Source: an uncultured Clostridia bacterium (GTDB taxonomy: Bacteria > Bacillota > Clostridia > Oscillospirales > CAG-382). Taken from it: 64,000 nucleotides of DNA. Location: the NCBI GenBank assembly GCA_947630765.1, contig CANRIX010000001.1, positions 174,743-238,742 on the forward strand. The letters are read 5' to 3'. This document shows positions 35,294 through 42,992 of this stretch, piece by piece (positions within the stretch are counted from its first letter, which is position 1; each line of letters opens with the position of its first letter). Both the position numbers and the translations under genes were made by a program. Under the pieces are notes generated by a model. It did not search any database and had not been told where the DNA came from. It saw nothing but the letters and a program-made list of their open reading frames with translations.

Positions 35294-36367
35294 TCAAAAT
35301 TTTTCCAGATCTGCGGCCTTCACCCGCCCGGTGTAGACCGCTTTTGTCGGTTCGGTGCTGACCAGCAGGACTTCCCCGTCCTGCTCCACGGCGCGAACGT
35401 ACAGCGTCGCCTGCGGGACCCACGCCGCCATCCGACCGCCGCCCGCGTACTGCGTCACGCCCGGTTTGCAGCGGACCCGGTCGCCGACCGCGAACCCGGC
35501 GGACGCCCCAATCGGCGCAAACGTCCCCGCGTCGACGTAACCGAACACCGTGCAGCCTTCGCCGGTGTGGCGAAGGTGATACGGGTGCTTGCTCTTGCCC
35601 AGCTTATAAATTTCCGTGATCTCCGCTTCGCCGCCGACGCACTCGTAGCCGGTCGCCGCGTTCGCGCCCCGGTAGTGGACCTTGCCGGTGTACAGGACGC
35701 GGTCGCCGACCTTGAACGCAGTCGGGTCCGCTTCGGGCGGATCGTCCGTTTCGGACGACAGCAGGTCGCGGACGCATTGCCGGAACCAGTCCATATCCTT
35801 CCCGAAGTTCGCCAGCCAGTAGTCCGGGTCGGTGTGCGTGCTCGCCATACCCGCCTTGCCGGCTTCGTTGTGCGAGCAGATGTCCCGCTCCGTAAACCCG
35901 TACCGCTCGCAGAGGTACGCGCAGAACTCCTGCGCTTCCCGCATGACGGCGTCGAAATAGGCTTCGTCCTGCAGGTCGTCCTCGCAAATTTCAAATTGCA
36001 CGCGAGCGTTCGGGTTGTAGTTGTAACTGCCGTTTTTGCCGGAAGAACAGCCCCAGCAGACCACGTCGAACGGAAGCGTGTTGTAGGTTTCCACTTCTCC
36101 CGCAGCGTTTACGCCGATGAACGCGTGGACGCACTTCTGGAAGCCCGCCTTGCTTTGGTTCCAGTGGTTGCCGTTCCCGTTTTTGCCGAGGTCGTCCAGA
36201 ATCGCCTGACGGTTTTCCTGCCCCTCGACCGGCTGTACATAGCGTTTCAGCGTCTTGTTGTTTGCCGCCGTGGAGTGAACGACGATGCCTTTCGGCTTGC
36301 CGCCGTCCATTTTGACGGACTGCTTGTAGCAGTCGTTTTCGATAAGATAGCATTGTTTTAACTGCAT
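35294..36367 (-). CDS. Phage-type endolysin: N-acetylmuramoyl-L-alanine amidase with SH3-like wall-binding modules
   Basis: 357 residues, no signal peptide. The amidase_2 domain covers about residues 10-175, with the zinc ligand candidate in KGIVVHSTAANNK and the later SHNEAGKAGMASTHTDPDYW. Residues ~208-270 form an SH3-like module (FKVGDRVLYTGKVHYRG, then SKHPYHLRH). A second SH3-like stretch (about 285-350) begins FAVGDRVRCKPGVTQYAGGG. The first module matches the repeats of the endolysin at 60243-62150. The start was set at the ATG with GGGGGGA upstream. It probably needs the holin at 35034 to reach the wall. Confidence 0.88.
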   Translation of the reverse strand: MQLKQCYLIENDCYKQSVKMDGGKPKGIVVHSTAANNKTLKRYVQPVEGQENRQAILDDLGKNGNGNHWNQSKAGFQKCVHAFIGVNAAGEVETYNTLPFDVVCWGCSSGKNGSYNYNPNARVQFEICEDDLQDEAYFDAVMREAQEFCAYLCERYGFTERDICSHNEAGKAGMASTHTDPDYWLANFGKDMDWFRQCVRDLLSSETDDPPEADPTAFKVGDRVLYTGKVHYRGANAATGYECVGGEAEITEIYKLGKSKHPYHLRHTGEGCTVFGYVDAGTFAPIGASAGFAVGDRVRCKPGVTQYAGGGRMAAWVPQATLYVRAVEQDGEVLLVSTEPTKAVYTGRVKAADLEKF

Positions 36368-36523
36368 TGTGCCTTGTCCCCCCTCAGTATTTGGTGTATG
36401 CGGTTTCGCGTCAAGATGTTTCTCCGCCCTTCGCATGGAAATGCGCATGGATTTCCGCGTCCCCTGCGCCGTCGCCTTTCAAAAAATTGAACAACTTTCA
36501 CTTTTTCCTCCTTTGATCGTCAT

Positions 36524-36614
36524 ATTCTGAATTGCAATCACATTTTACCACAGGAAAGCGAATTTGTCAAGGGGGTTTTGTGAAATATTTTCAGAATCTA
36601 TTGACAATGTGATT
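36524..36614. promoter_or_regulatory. Candidate repressor operators between the divergent promoters
   Basis: ATTCTGAAT (36524-36532) and TTCAGAAT (36590-36597) are related palindromic boxes. AATCACATT (36536-36544) and AATGTGATT (36606-36614) are exact inverted copies. The latter pair overlaps the lysis -10 and the repressor -35/spacer, positions suited to control of both promoters. Binding is inference. Confidence 0.5.
36542..36570 (-). promoter_or_regulatory. Promoter of the endolysin-holin cassette
   Basis: TTGACA (36565-36570), 17-bp spacer, TAAAAT (36542-36547), diverging from the repressor promoter. Confidence 0.75.
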
Positions 36615-36629
36615 TTTGTTCGATATAAT
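36601..36629 (+). promoter_or_regulatory. Promoter of the S24 repressor gene
   Basis: Perfect TTGACA (36601-36606), 17-bp spacer, perfect TATAAT (36624-36629). Confidence 0.88.
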
Positions 36630-36652
36630 TGCTTTGAAAGGAGGAACCGCAT

Positions 36653-37276
36653 ATGGATTTTTCCGCAAAGCTCAAACAGCTCCGCAAGGAGCGAGGGATC
36701 ACGCAGGAACAGCTCGCAAAACGGATCGGCGTCGAGCGTTCCACCGTCGGCAAATACGAAACGGGCGTCCGCCCGTCGATGGAAGTCCTGCGTAGAATTT
36801 CCACGGTTTTTGACGTAAGCGTGGATTATCTGATCGGGCAGGAACCCGTCGGGACGTCCCGCGTTCCCGGCAACCTCCTCCCGCTGGAAACCAAAAAAGT
36901 CCCCCTCCTCGGCAGGATCGCCTGCGGGCAGCCGCTCTTCGCGAGCGAGGAGCACGGGGAATTTATCGTCGTGCCGGACACGCTCGACGCCGATTTCTGC
37001 CTGCGTGCGCAGGGGGACAGCATGGTCGGCGCACGGATCCTCGACGGGGATATCGTGTTTATCCGCCGGCAGGATACGGTCGAGAACGGGCAGATCGCCG
37101 CCGTGCTGATCGGCGACGAGGCGACGCTCAAGCGGGTCTACTACTACCCGGAATCCGAAAAACTGATCCTGACCCCGGAGAACCCCGCCTATGAACCGTT
37201 GGTCTATATGGGCGAAGAGCTTGGCGAGATCCGTATCATCGGTCGCGCCGTGGCGTTTCAGAGCGTGATACGGTGA
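36653..37276 (+). CDS. XRE-S24 self-cleaving repressor (phage CI/LexA-like)
   Basis: 207 residues. An N-terminal Cro/CI helix-turn-helix spans 5-60 (ITQEQLAKRIGVERSTVGKY). The C-terminal S24 peptidase domain shows a Cys91-Gly92 cleavage site in LLGRIACGQPL, nucleophile Ser123 in GDSMVGARI and general base Lys160 in EATLKRV. All elements for RecA-stimulated self-cleavage are present, so it should be inactivated during DNA damage. The HTH is XRE-type, not the winged helix of housekeeping LexA. It is transcribed divergently from the endolysin-holin cassette, with shared candidate operators. GGAGG precedes the ATG. Confidence 0.9.
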   Translation: MDFSAKLKQLRKERGITQEQLAKRIGVERSTVGKYETGVRPSMEVLRRISTVFDVSVDYLIGQEPVGTSRVPGNLLPLETKKVPLLGRIACGQPLFASEEHGEFIVVPDTLDADFCLRAQGDSMVGARILDGDIVFIRRQDTVENGQIAAVLIGDEATLKRVYYYPESEKLILTPENPAYEPLVYMGEELGEIRIIGRAVAFQSVIR

Positions 37277-37340
37277 CGGGTCGCCTTTGACGGTCGATTT
37301 GCGGCAGGAATATGCGACTTTTAGAAGGAAAATGCGAAAA

Positions 37341-37364
37341 AAGCGCCGGTCGGCACCGACGCTT
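37341..37364 (+). terminator. Weak terminator after the repressor gene
   Basis: AAGCG/CGCTT with inner CGGT/ACCG and one mismatch, followed by a short T stretch. Confidence 0.5.
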
Positions 37365-37397
37365 TCGTCGTGTCAAAAAAACTCCAACACAGTCAAA

Positions 37398-37588
37398 ATA
37401 CAATAAAATAATGCCCCGTAGGCGGACATGTGCCGCCGGAGGGGCTCCTCAAGAGAAAAGCGGCGAAGGCGGCGTCAGAAGTGGCGCAAGCCGAGCCGCT
37501 TTTCGAACAAAGGGGGGGATTCGGGGGGAAAAGTCAGAGCAAGACGACGCGTAGCGACGTCGCCGCGATTGCGTTTGCCCCCCCGAAA
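37398..37588 (+). repeat. Dispersed structured intergenic element, copy B
   Basis: Same element as 4283-4483 in the opposite strand orientation. P1 (37413-37445) pairs GCCCC-GTA-GGCGG with CCGCC-GGA-GGGGC. P2 (37456-37503) pairs AAAAGCGGC with GCCGCTTTT around the identical core. Compared with copy A, one base pair in each stem is swapped on both sides (T-A to C-G in P1; C-G to G-C in P2). Like copy A it lies between convergent genes, downstream of a gene on its own strand (the repressor) and running toward the end of the ABC permease gene. It occupies most of this 321-nt gap. Confidence 0.75.
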
Positions 37589-37597
37589 AATTCCCCA

Positions 37598-40408
37598 TTA
37601 TTCACTCGCTTTGAGCGAATCCACCATATCGACCTTGCGCACGACCGGGACCGAAAGCAGGCTGACGAGCAGCGAAAACAGCATCGTCAACGCGAACGCG
37701 ATCACATAACTCATCGCCCCGATGTCCCGCCCGAACATGACGATGTCCAATTCCACCGTGCGAATGACGAACGCGTGCAGCAAAATCCCGAGCAGAAGCC
37801 CCACGACGTCGCCAAGCACCGCCAGAAGAAAGGATTCCCGGAACACATACGAGAACACTTCCGGCTCGTAAAAGCCGAGCACCTTGATCGTAGCGAGCTC
37901 CCGGCGGCGCTCGCAGATGTTGATGTTGTTGAGGTTGTACAACACGATGACCGCCAGCGCTCCCGCCGAAAAGATCAGCACATAGACGACGAAATTGAGT
38001 TTTTCGATCATATTCGAGAAGGTTTCGCGCAGTTCGCCGGAAAACTGCAGGTAGGCGACGCTTTCGCTCCCGTACAGCCGCTCCGAAACCGCCGTGCGCA
38101 CCTCCTCGGTGTCCTCGTCGAGCTTGACGAGCATACTCGACGGGGCGGGCTCCTCCCCGAACAGGTCGCGGTACTGCGACGGGGACAGGCAGGCGTAATT
38201 GAGCAGGTAATTCTCGAACACGCCGCCGACGCGGACGGTCGCTTCCCCGCCGTCCTCGCGTTTCAGCGTAACCTCGTCCCCCGCGGAAACGCCGAGGATC
38301 TGCGACGCCTTATCCGAAAGCAGCAGTCCGTCCGCCTGCGAAAGCGGGTCGCCGCTGCGCGTATGCAGGGAAAGGTATTCGCCGATTCGCGCTTCGTCCA
38401 GCGGGACGTAGAGCGTCACGTCCTCGACCTCGTCCCCACCGTTCTCCAGCGTCAGCGATTCCGCGCACACCGGCAGCACGCCGGTCACGAGGTCGTCCTC
38501 CGCGAATGCGCGAAGCGTCGGGTCGTCCTCCCAGACCGCCCCGTCCTTGAGCGAGACGGTCAATTCGTAGGTCTGCACGCGGTCGAACTGCCGGTCGACG
38601 ATGCAGCCGATGGAGTCCTGCAAACCGAACCCGGTCAGCAGCAGCGCCGTGCAGCCCGCCACACCGACCACCGTCATCAGCAGCCGCTTCTTATATCGGA
38701 ATAAGTTGCGGAACGCCACCTTGCGGTGGAAGGACAGCCGCTTCCAAAGGAAGGTCAGCCGCTCCAGAAAGATCCGCTTCCCGGCGACCGGCGCACGCGG
38801 ACGCATCAGCGACGCAGGCGTCTCCTGCAGCAGGCTCCGGCAGACCAGCCACGTCACCAGCAGGATCCCCCCGCAGACCGACAGGAATGCGGCGAGCGCG
38901 TAGCCGAATCGGAAGGACAGTTCCAGCTTCGGCAGGGCGAACATGATGCTGTACGCGTTCCAAATGACGCTCGGGAACAGCCACGAACCGATCAAAATGC
39001 CCAGCAGCGACCCCGGCACGCAGGCGCACAGGCAGTAGCCGAGGTACGACCAGAGGATCTCCCGGTTCGTGTAGCCGAGCGCACCGAGCGTACCGGCCTG
39101 CGTGCGCTCCTCCTCGACCATGCGGGTCATGGTCGTCATCGCGACGAGCGCCGCAACGAGGCAGAAGAACACCGGGAACACCAGCGAGATCGACCGAATC
39201 TTCTCCGAATTGGTCGAAAAGCTGTTGAAACTGACGTTGTCCGCACGGGTCAGCACCACCCACGACGGGGCTTCCAGCGCGTCCCTGTCCGCCTTAGCCT
39301 GCTCGATCTCCGCCCGCGCATCCGCCAGCTCCCGCTCGCCGTCGGCGCGGCGCTTCTCCAGCTCCGCCCGCGAATCCACGAGGACGCTTTTCTGTTCGTC
39401 CAGTTCCTTCTTCGTCTGCGCGACCCCGGCGGCGACCTCCGGCGGGAAATTTTCCTCTTCGCCGTAGAAAAGCAGCAGACCGTCGATCTGCGTTTGCAAG
39501 GCGCTCTCCGCGCCGTCGATTTGGCTTTGCGCCGACGCGATCTGTTCTTCCGCATCCGCAAGACCGCTTTCCAGCTCGTCCTCGGCGTCCTGCAGTTCGC
39601 CCTCCGCCTGCGCGATCTTGTCGTCGTAGGTCTTGCGGATGTCCGCGTACCGCACGTCGGAACGCTCCTTGCCGAGCGCTTCCGCGTCGCTTTGCTTCTC
39701 GTCAAGCAGGTCGAGGTATTCGTCGGCGAAACAGTTATATGCCGCCGTATCCGTAAATGTCACGACGAAATCGGTGAACACCGAAAGATCGAACGCGGAC
39801 GGCAAAAGGTACAGCACCGCGCTGACCTGCCCGGTCCCGACCGTGGTCTTTTCCCGTTCGATGGATAAGTACAGCGGGCTTTCCGCTAGACCGACGACGG
39901 TAAACGTCTGCGGGACCAGCCCTTCCGGGGCGTTCTCCTCGGAAACCGTAAAGGTGTCCCCGACGGCGTATCCGGCGGCGAACGCGCTCGGCATTTCCAG
40001 CACGCATTCGTCGGCTTTCTCCGGCATACGCCCTTCCGTGAGCGCAAAGCTGTTCACCCGCTCCTCCGCCGGCTCGGAAAAGCCCCAAAGTCGGGCGGTC
40101 AGCTCGTCTCCGTTGCGGTCGCCGAGCACGAGGTCCATGCTGTATCCCGCCTGCACGCGGTCGACGCCCGGAAGTGTGCGCACCGCGTCCCGATCATCGT
40201 CGGTCAGCCCCGCCGTGCCCTTGATGTCCAGATCCATGACCCGGTACTGCCGGTAGTAATCGTCCGCCGAATCCCGCATATCCGGGCAGGTCGAAAACAG
40301 CCCGACCAGGAACCCGCACCCGAGCGCGACGATCGCGAAAATCGAAAGAAACCGGGGCATTCCGCGCAGGACGGCGCGAAGGATCATTCGTCTGTAATTG
40401 CGTTTCAC
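37598..40408 (-). CDS. FtsX-like ABC transporter permease with a large coiled-coil extracellular region
   Basis: 936 residues, GTG start with AAAGGAG upstream. One membrane helix lies near the N-terminus (about 18-40). A MacB-type extracellular domain follows, interrupted by a coiled coil of heptad-rich charged sequence (about 255-395: QAEGELQDAEDELESGLADA and similar). Three FtsX-type helices come at about 415-550, a second periplasm-side domain at ~615-790, and three more helices at the end. It pairs with the ATPase directly upstream, 13 nt away. Such transporters export peptides or lipids, or transmit mechanical signals; the substrate is not readable. Confidence 0.88.
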   Translation of the reverse strand: MKRNYRRMILRAVLRGMPRFLSIFAIVALGCGFLVGLFSTCPDMRDSADDYYRQYRVMDLDIKGTAGLTDDDRDAVRTLPGVDRVQAGYSMDLVLGDRNGDELTARLWGFSEPAEERVNSFALTEGRMPEKADECVLEMPSAFAAGYAVGDTFTVSEENAPEGLVPQTFTVVGLAESPLYLSIEREKTTVGTGQVSAVLYLLPSAFDLSVFTDFVVTFTDTAAYNCFADEYLDLLDEKQSDAEALGKERSDVRYADIRKTYDDKIAQAEGELQDAEDELESGLADAEEQIASAQSQIDGAESALQTQIDGLLLFYGEEENFPPEVAAGVAQTKKELDEQKSVLVDSRAELEKRRADGERELADARAEIEQAKADRDALEAPSWVVLTRADNVSFNSFSTNSEKIRSISLVFPVFFCLVAALVAMTTMTRMVEEERTQAGTLGALGYTNREILWSYLGYCLCACVPGSLLGILIGSWLFPSVIWNAYSIMFALPKLELSFRFGYALAAFLSVCGGILLVTWLVCRSLLQETPASLMRPRAPVAGKRIFLERLTFLWKRLSFHRKVAFRNLFRYKKRLLMTVVGVAGCTALLLTGFGLQDSIGCIVDRQFDRVQTYELTVSLKDGAVWEDDPTLRAFAEDDLVTGVLPVCAESLTLENGGDEVEDVTLYVPLDEARIGEYLSLHTRSGDPLSQADGLLLSDKASQILGVSAGDEVTLKREDGGEATVRVGGVFENYLLNYACLSPSQYRDLFGEEPAPSSMLVKLDEDTEEVRTAVSERLYGSESVAYLQFSGELRETFSNMIEKLNFVVYVLIFSAGALAVIVLYNLNNINICERRRELATIKVLGFYEPEVFSYVFRESFLLAVLGDVVGLLLGILLHAFVIRTVELDIVMFGRDIGAMSYVIAFALTMLFSLLVSLLSVPVVRKVDMVDSLKASE

Positions 40409-40421
40409 GGAAATGCTCCTT

Positions 40422-41147
40422 TCACCACTCGATCTCGTCGACCGAAAGCGGGTGCTCCTGCATTCGCACGTCCGTCACGGTCCCGCTCCGCACGGTGATG
40501 ACCCGATCCGCCATCTTCGTGATGGCTTGGTTGTGCGTGATGATGATGACGGTTTTGCCGGTGGAGCGGCAGGTGTCCTGCAGCAAACGCAGGATGGATT
40601 GCCCGGTGCGGGAATCCAGCGCCCCGGTCGGCTCGTCGCAGAGCAGCAGCTTCGGATTTTTCGCGAGTGCGCGGGCGATCGCGACCCGCTGCTGCTCCCC
40701 GCCGGAAAGCTGCGCCGGAAAATTCGACATTCGATCGCCCAGCCCGACCGCCCGCAGCGTTTCCGCCGCGTCGAGGTGGTTCGGGCAAATGTCGCACGCC
40801 AGTTCGACGTTTTCGAGCGCCGTCAGGTTCTGCATGAGGTTGTAGAACTGAAAAACAAACCCGACGGAATGCCGGCGGTACTCCGTCAACGCCTTTTTCC
40901 CGCAGGCGCTGATCTCCCGCCCGTCCAGAAAAATCTTCCCGGACGTACAGCTATCCATTCCGCCGAGCATATTCAGCAGCGTGGTCTTCCCCGCCCCGCT
41001 CGGTCCGACGACGACGCAGAATTCCCCGCGACCGACCGTAAAGCTGACGCGGTCCACCGCGCGGATCTCCGTCTCCCCCGCCTGATAGATTTTGGAGACT
41101 TCCTCGAACCGTACGAAGTCCCCGTCCTTTTCCGTCTGCACAGCCAT
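40422..41147 (-). CDS. MacB/LolD-type ABC transporter ATP-binding protein
   Basis: 241 residues with all ABC motifs: Walker A GPSGAGKTTLLNM (about 48-60), Q-loop VFQFYNLMQNLTALENVELA, signature LSGGEQQRVAIARALAKNP, Walker B LLLCDEPTGALD, and H-loop VIIITHNQAI. It is of the LolD/MacB type that drives FtsX-like permeases. It is the first gene of a two-gene operon with the permease at 37598. AGGAAGG precedes the ATG. Confidence 0.94.
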   Translation of the reverse strand: MAVQTEKDGDFVRFEEVSKIYQAGETEIRAVDRVSFTVGRGEFCVVVGPSGAGKTTLLNMLGGMDSCTSGKIFLDGREISACGKKALTEYRRHSVGFVFQFYNLMQNLTALENVELACDICPNHLDAAETLRAVGLGDRMSNFPAQLSGGEQQRVAIARALAKNPKLLLCDEPTGALDSRTGQSILRLLQDTCRSTGKTVIIITHNQAITKMADRVITVRSGTVTDVRMQEHPLSVDEIEW

Positions 41148-41185
41148 TCGTCCTTCCTCCCGATACGATACATTCTTTCATTTTC

Positions 41186-41215
41186 ATTTTATCGCGAAAA
41201 TCCGGGCGGTTGCAA
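41186..41215 (-). promoter_or_regulatory. Probable promoter of the ABC transporter operon
   Basis: TTGCAA (41210-41215), 18-bp spacer, TAAAAT (41186-41191). Confidence 0.6.
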
Positions 41216-41260
41216 GCGCATATCGTAAAAAAATTGTAACATTGTGTCTATTTTTTGAAG

Positions 41261-41298
41261 AAAAGACCGCCTCCCGCGCTGTTGCGCAGAAAACGGTC
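41261..41298 (-). terminator. Terminator downstream of the membrane protein gene
   Basis: Minus strand: GACCG/CGGTC with inner GCGC/GCGC, followed by TTTTCTTC. Confidence 0.75.
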
Positions 41299-41332
41299 GA
41301 AGCGATGCTATCCAATTGTTTCGTTCCGCCGC

Positions 41333-42007
41333 TTACGGATCCAGGACGACCTGCTTCTGACTGAATGCGTTCAGGACGATTCGGTCGCCGAGGTCGTACA
41401 GCTCGTAATACTGCGTCGTCGAGCGGTTGCTCGCTACGTCGTTCCGAAACGTGCCATTGTTTTCAAAAATTTTATACTTCACCTCGAAGTAGTACACCGA
41501 GACCTCCCGTCCCTCGTATTCCGCCGTCGAACGGGACTGCGTCCGGTTGACCTCGATGTCGTAGAGCATCTGCATCGTGAACCGTTCCGGAGGCTCGAAC
41601 GTGTCGATATAGTACGGCGTCAGGAAGGAGCGGTAGGTCTCGCAGTCGCCGCGAATGACCGCGTCGAAATAGTCGTGAAAGAAGGCTGACGCGACGCCAA
41701 GGGATTGGTAGTTTTCCTCCGTGATGGTTTCGCCGGAGCCGTATTCCAAGTAGCGCACCGACCGATCCAGCCGCTGATACGCCGGATACTCGAAAATATC
41801 CCGGTCGTAATCCGCTTCGTAGAACACGTCGCTCGGAAGGGGGTCCGGGCGCTTGGGCGTGTCATGCAGCAGGAACGCCGTCAAGCCGAGCACCCCGGCG
41901 AGGACGGCGAGGGAAAGCAGAATAACCCCGACGAGCAATGCGACCCGTTTGATCTTTCCGCGGTCGGACAGCTCCTTCCATGGGGTCCTTTTTTTGGTTG
42001 CTTGCAA
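41333..42007 (-). CDS. Hypothetical single-pass membrane protein
   Basis: 224 residues, not recognised. After a basic N-terminus there is one hydrophobic helix (about 20-45), then an extracytoplasmic domain of mixed alpha/beta character with many Tyr and Asp residues (SVRYLEYGSGETITEENYQS). The domain resembles NTF2-like or DUF4878-type modules in length only. The start is a TTG at 42007, chosen because GGGAGGG lies 6 nt upstream; an earlier in-frame TTG at 42034 has no such site. It is flanked by terminators, so it appears monocistronic. Confidence 0.6.
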   Translation of the reverse strand: MQATKKRTPWKELSDRGKIKRVALLVGVILLSLAVLAGVLGLTAFLLHDTPKRPDPLPSDVFYEADYDRDIFEYPAYQRLDRSVRYLEYGSGETITEENYQSLGVASAFFHDYFDAVIRGDCETYRSFLTPYYIDTFEPPERFTMQMLYDIEVNRTQSRSTAEYEGREVSVYYFEVKYKIFENNGTFRNDVASNRSTTQYYELYDLGDRIVLNAFSQKQVVLDP

Positions 42008-42045
42008 AGCGTTCCCTCCCTTTTTTGCGGTCAAACAAGCAAGCA

Positions 42046-42067
42046 GGGCGAGGAAATCCCCTCGCCC
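42046..42067 (-). terminator. Hairpin after the sugar isomerase gene
   Basis: GGGCGAGG/CCTCGCCC on the minus strand, followed by a T/G-rich stretch; moderate terminator. Confidence 0.55.
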
Positions 42068-42082
42068 CGCCCGGAAAACGAT

Positions 42083-42946
42083 TTACTGGTGCAGATACCG
42101 CCGCAGATTGTCCGCGCCGATGCGGATGCCCTTCAGCGGATCCTCCATTCCCTCGAACTCGATCATCAGGTAGCCGTCGTAGCCCGCACGCTGCAGCGCA
42201 TGGATGCACTGGTGAACCGGCACGTTGCCGTGGCCGATGATCGCACCGCGCAGGTAGTTGCAGGCACGGGTCTGGAACCAGCCCTCGCCCGGCGCGTCCT
42301 CCGCGCCCGAGCGCTTGTGGAAGTCCTTGGCGTGCGCATGGATCGCATAGGGCGCCATCACGCCGACCGCGTACGCGTTGTCCGTGTCCGCGCAGGCGAA
42401 GTTCCCGATGTCGACCAGTGCGCCGAAGTTCTCGTCGCCGACCTCGTTGATGAGCTTCTCGACGCGCTCGGGGTCCTGCGCAAAGAACCCATGGTTCTCG
42501 ATGCAGGTCTTGATCCCACGCGTTTTCGCGTACTCCGTGACCTCGCGATAGGCTTTCGCCAGAATGGGCAGCACCGCGTCGAAGCTGCGGCGGGTCTTGA
42601 CAGACGCCGGATAGCCGGGGGTCGCATCGTGCCGCATGCACTTCGCGCCCAGCGCGACCGCGACGTCGACCATGCGCTTGACGCGCTCGACCTCTTTGTC
42701 GAAATCGTTGTTGAGGAAATCGGAACCGATGCAGAAGCAGACCGCTTCCACGCCGACCTCCTTGCAGTAATCGCCCAATTCCTTGGCCTGTGCGAGATAT
42801 TCCTCGTACGGGAGACCCTTCCCCCAGGAGGAATCCACGAAATCCACGCCTTCGCACCCGAATTCCTTGGCTTTGTCAATGCAGCCTTTGGTTCCGAGGG
42901 TGTCGATGTACTCGTGGAAGCTATACAGACTGACGCCGATTTTCAT
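42083..42946 (-). CDS. Sugar phosphate isomerase/epimerase (xylose isomerase-like TIM barrel)
   Basis: 287 residues beginning MKIGVSLYSFHEYIDTLG. Metal-ligand candidates are the Glu in CIENHGFFAQD, the Asp in ALVDIGNFA, the His in IHAHAKDFH and the C-terminal Glu in YLMIEFEGMEDP, as in AP_endonuc_2-like sugar epimerases. It would act on a monosaccharide or its derivative in the cytoplasm. It is the last gene of the operon with the solute-binding protein, DUF4855 protein and CBM9-like lipoprotein, which supports a carbohydrate pathway. The exact sugar is unknown. Confidence 0.85.
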   Translation of the reverse strand: MKIGVSLYSFHEYIDTLGTKGCIDKAKEFGCEGVDFVDSSWGKGLPYEEYLAQAKELGDYCKEVGVEAVCFCIGSDFLNNDFDKEVERVKRMVDVAVALGAKCMRHDATPGYPASVKTRRSFDAVLPILAKAYREVTEYAKTRGIKTCIENHGFFAQDPERVEKLINEVGDENFGALVDIGNFACADTDNAYAVGVMAPYAIHAHAKDFHKRSGAEDAPGEGWFQTRACNYLRGAIIGHGNVPVHQCIHALQRAGYDGYLMIEFEGMEDPLKGIRIGADNLRRYLHQ

Positions 42947-42992
42947 ACCTGTTTTTCAAATTCCTTTCCGAATTTCTATGGCTTCTTTTTGT

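Noticed and set aside
36653-37276. Repressor considered as the housekeeping LexA
   Set aside because: It has an XRE/CI helix-turn-helix, not the LexA winged helix, and it faces a lysis cassette.
42008-42034. Earlier TTG start for the membrane protein at 41333
   Set aside because: GGGAGGG is placed correctly only for the TTG at 42007.
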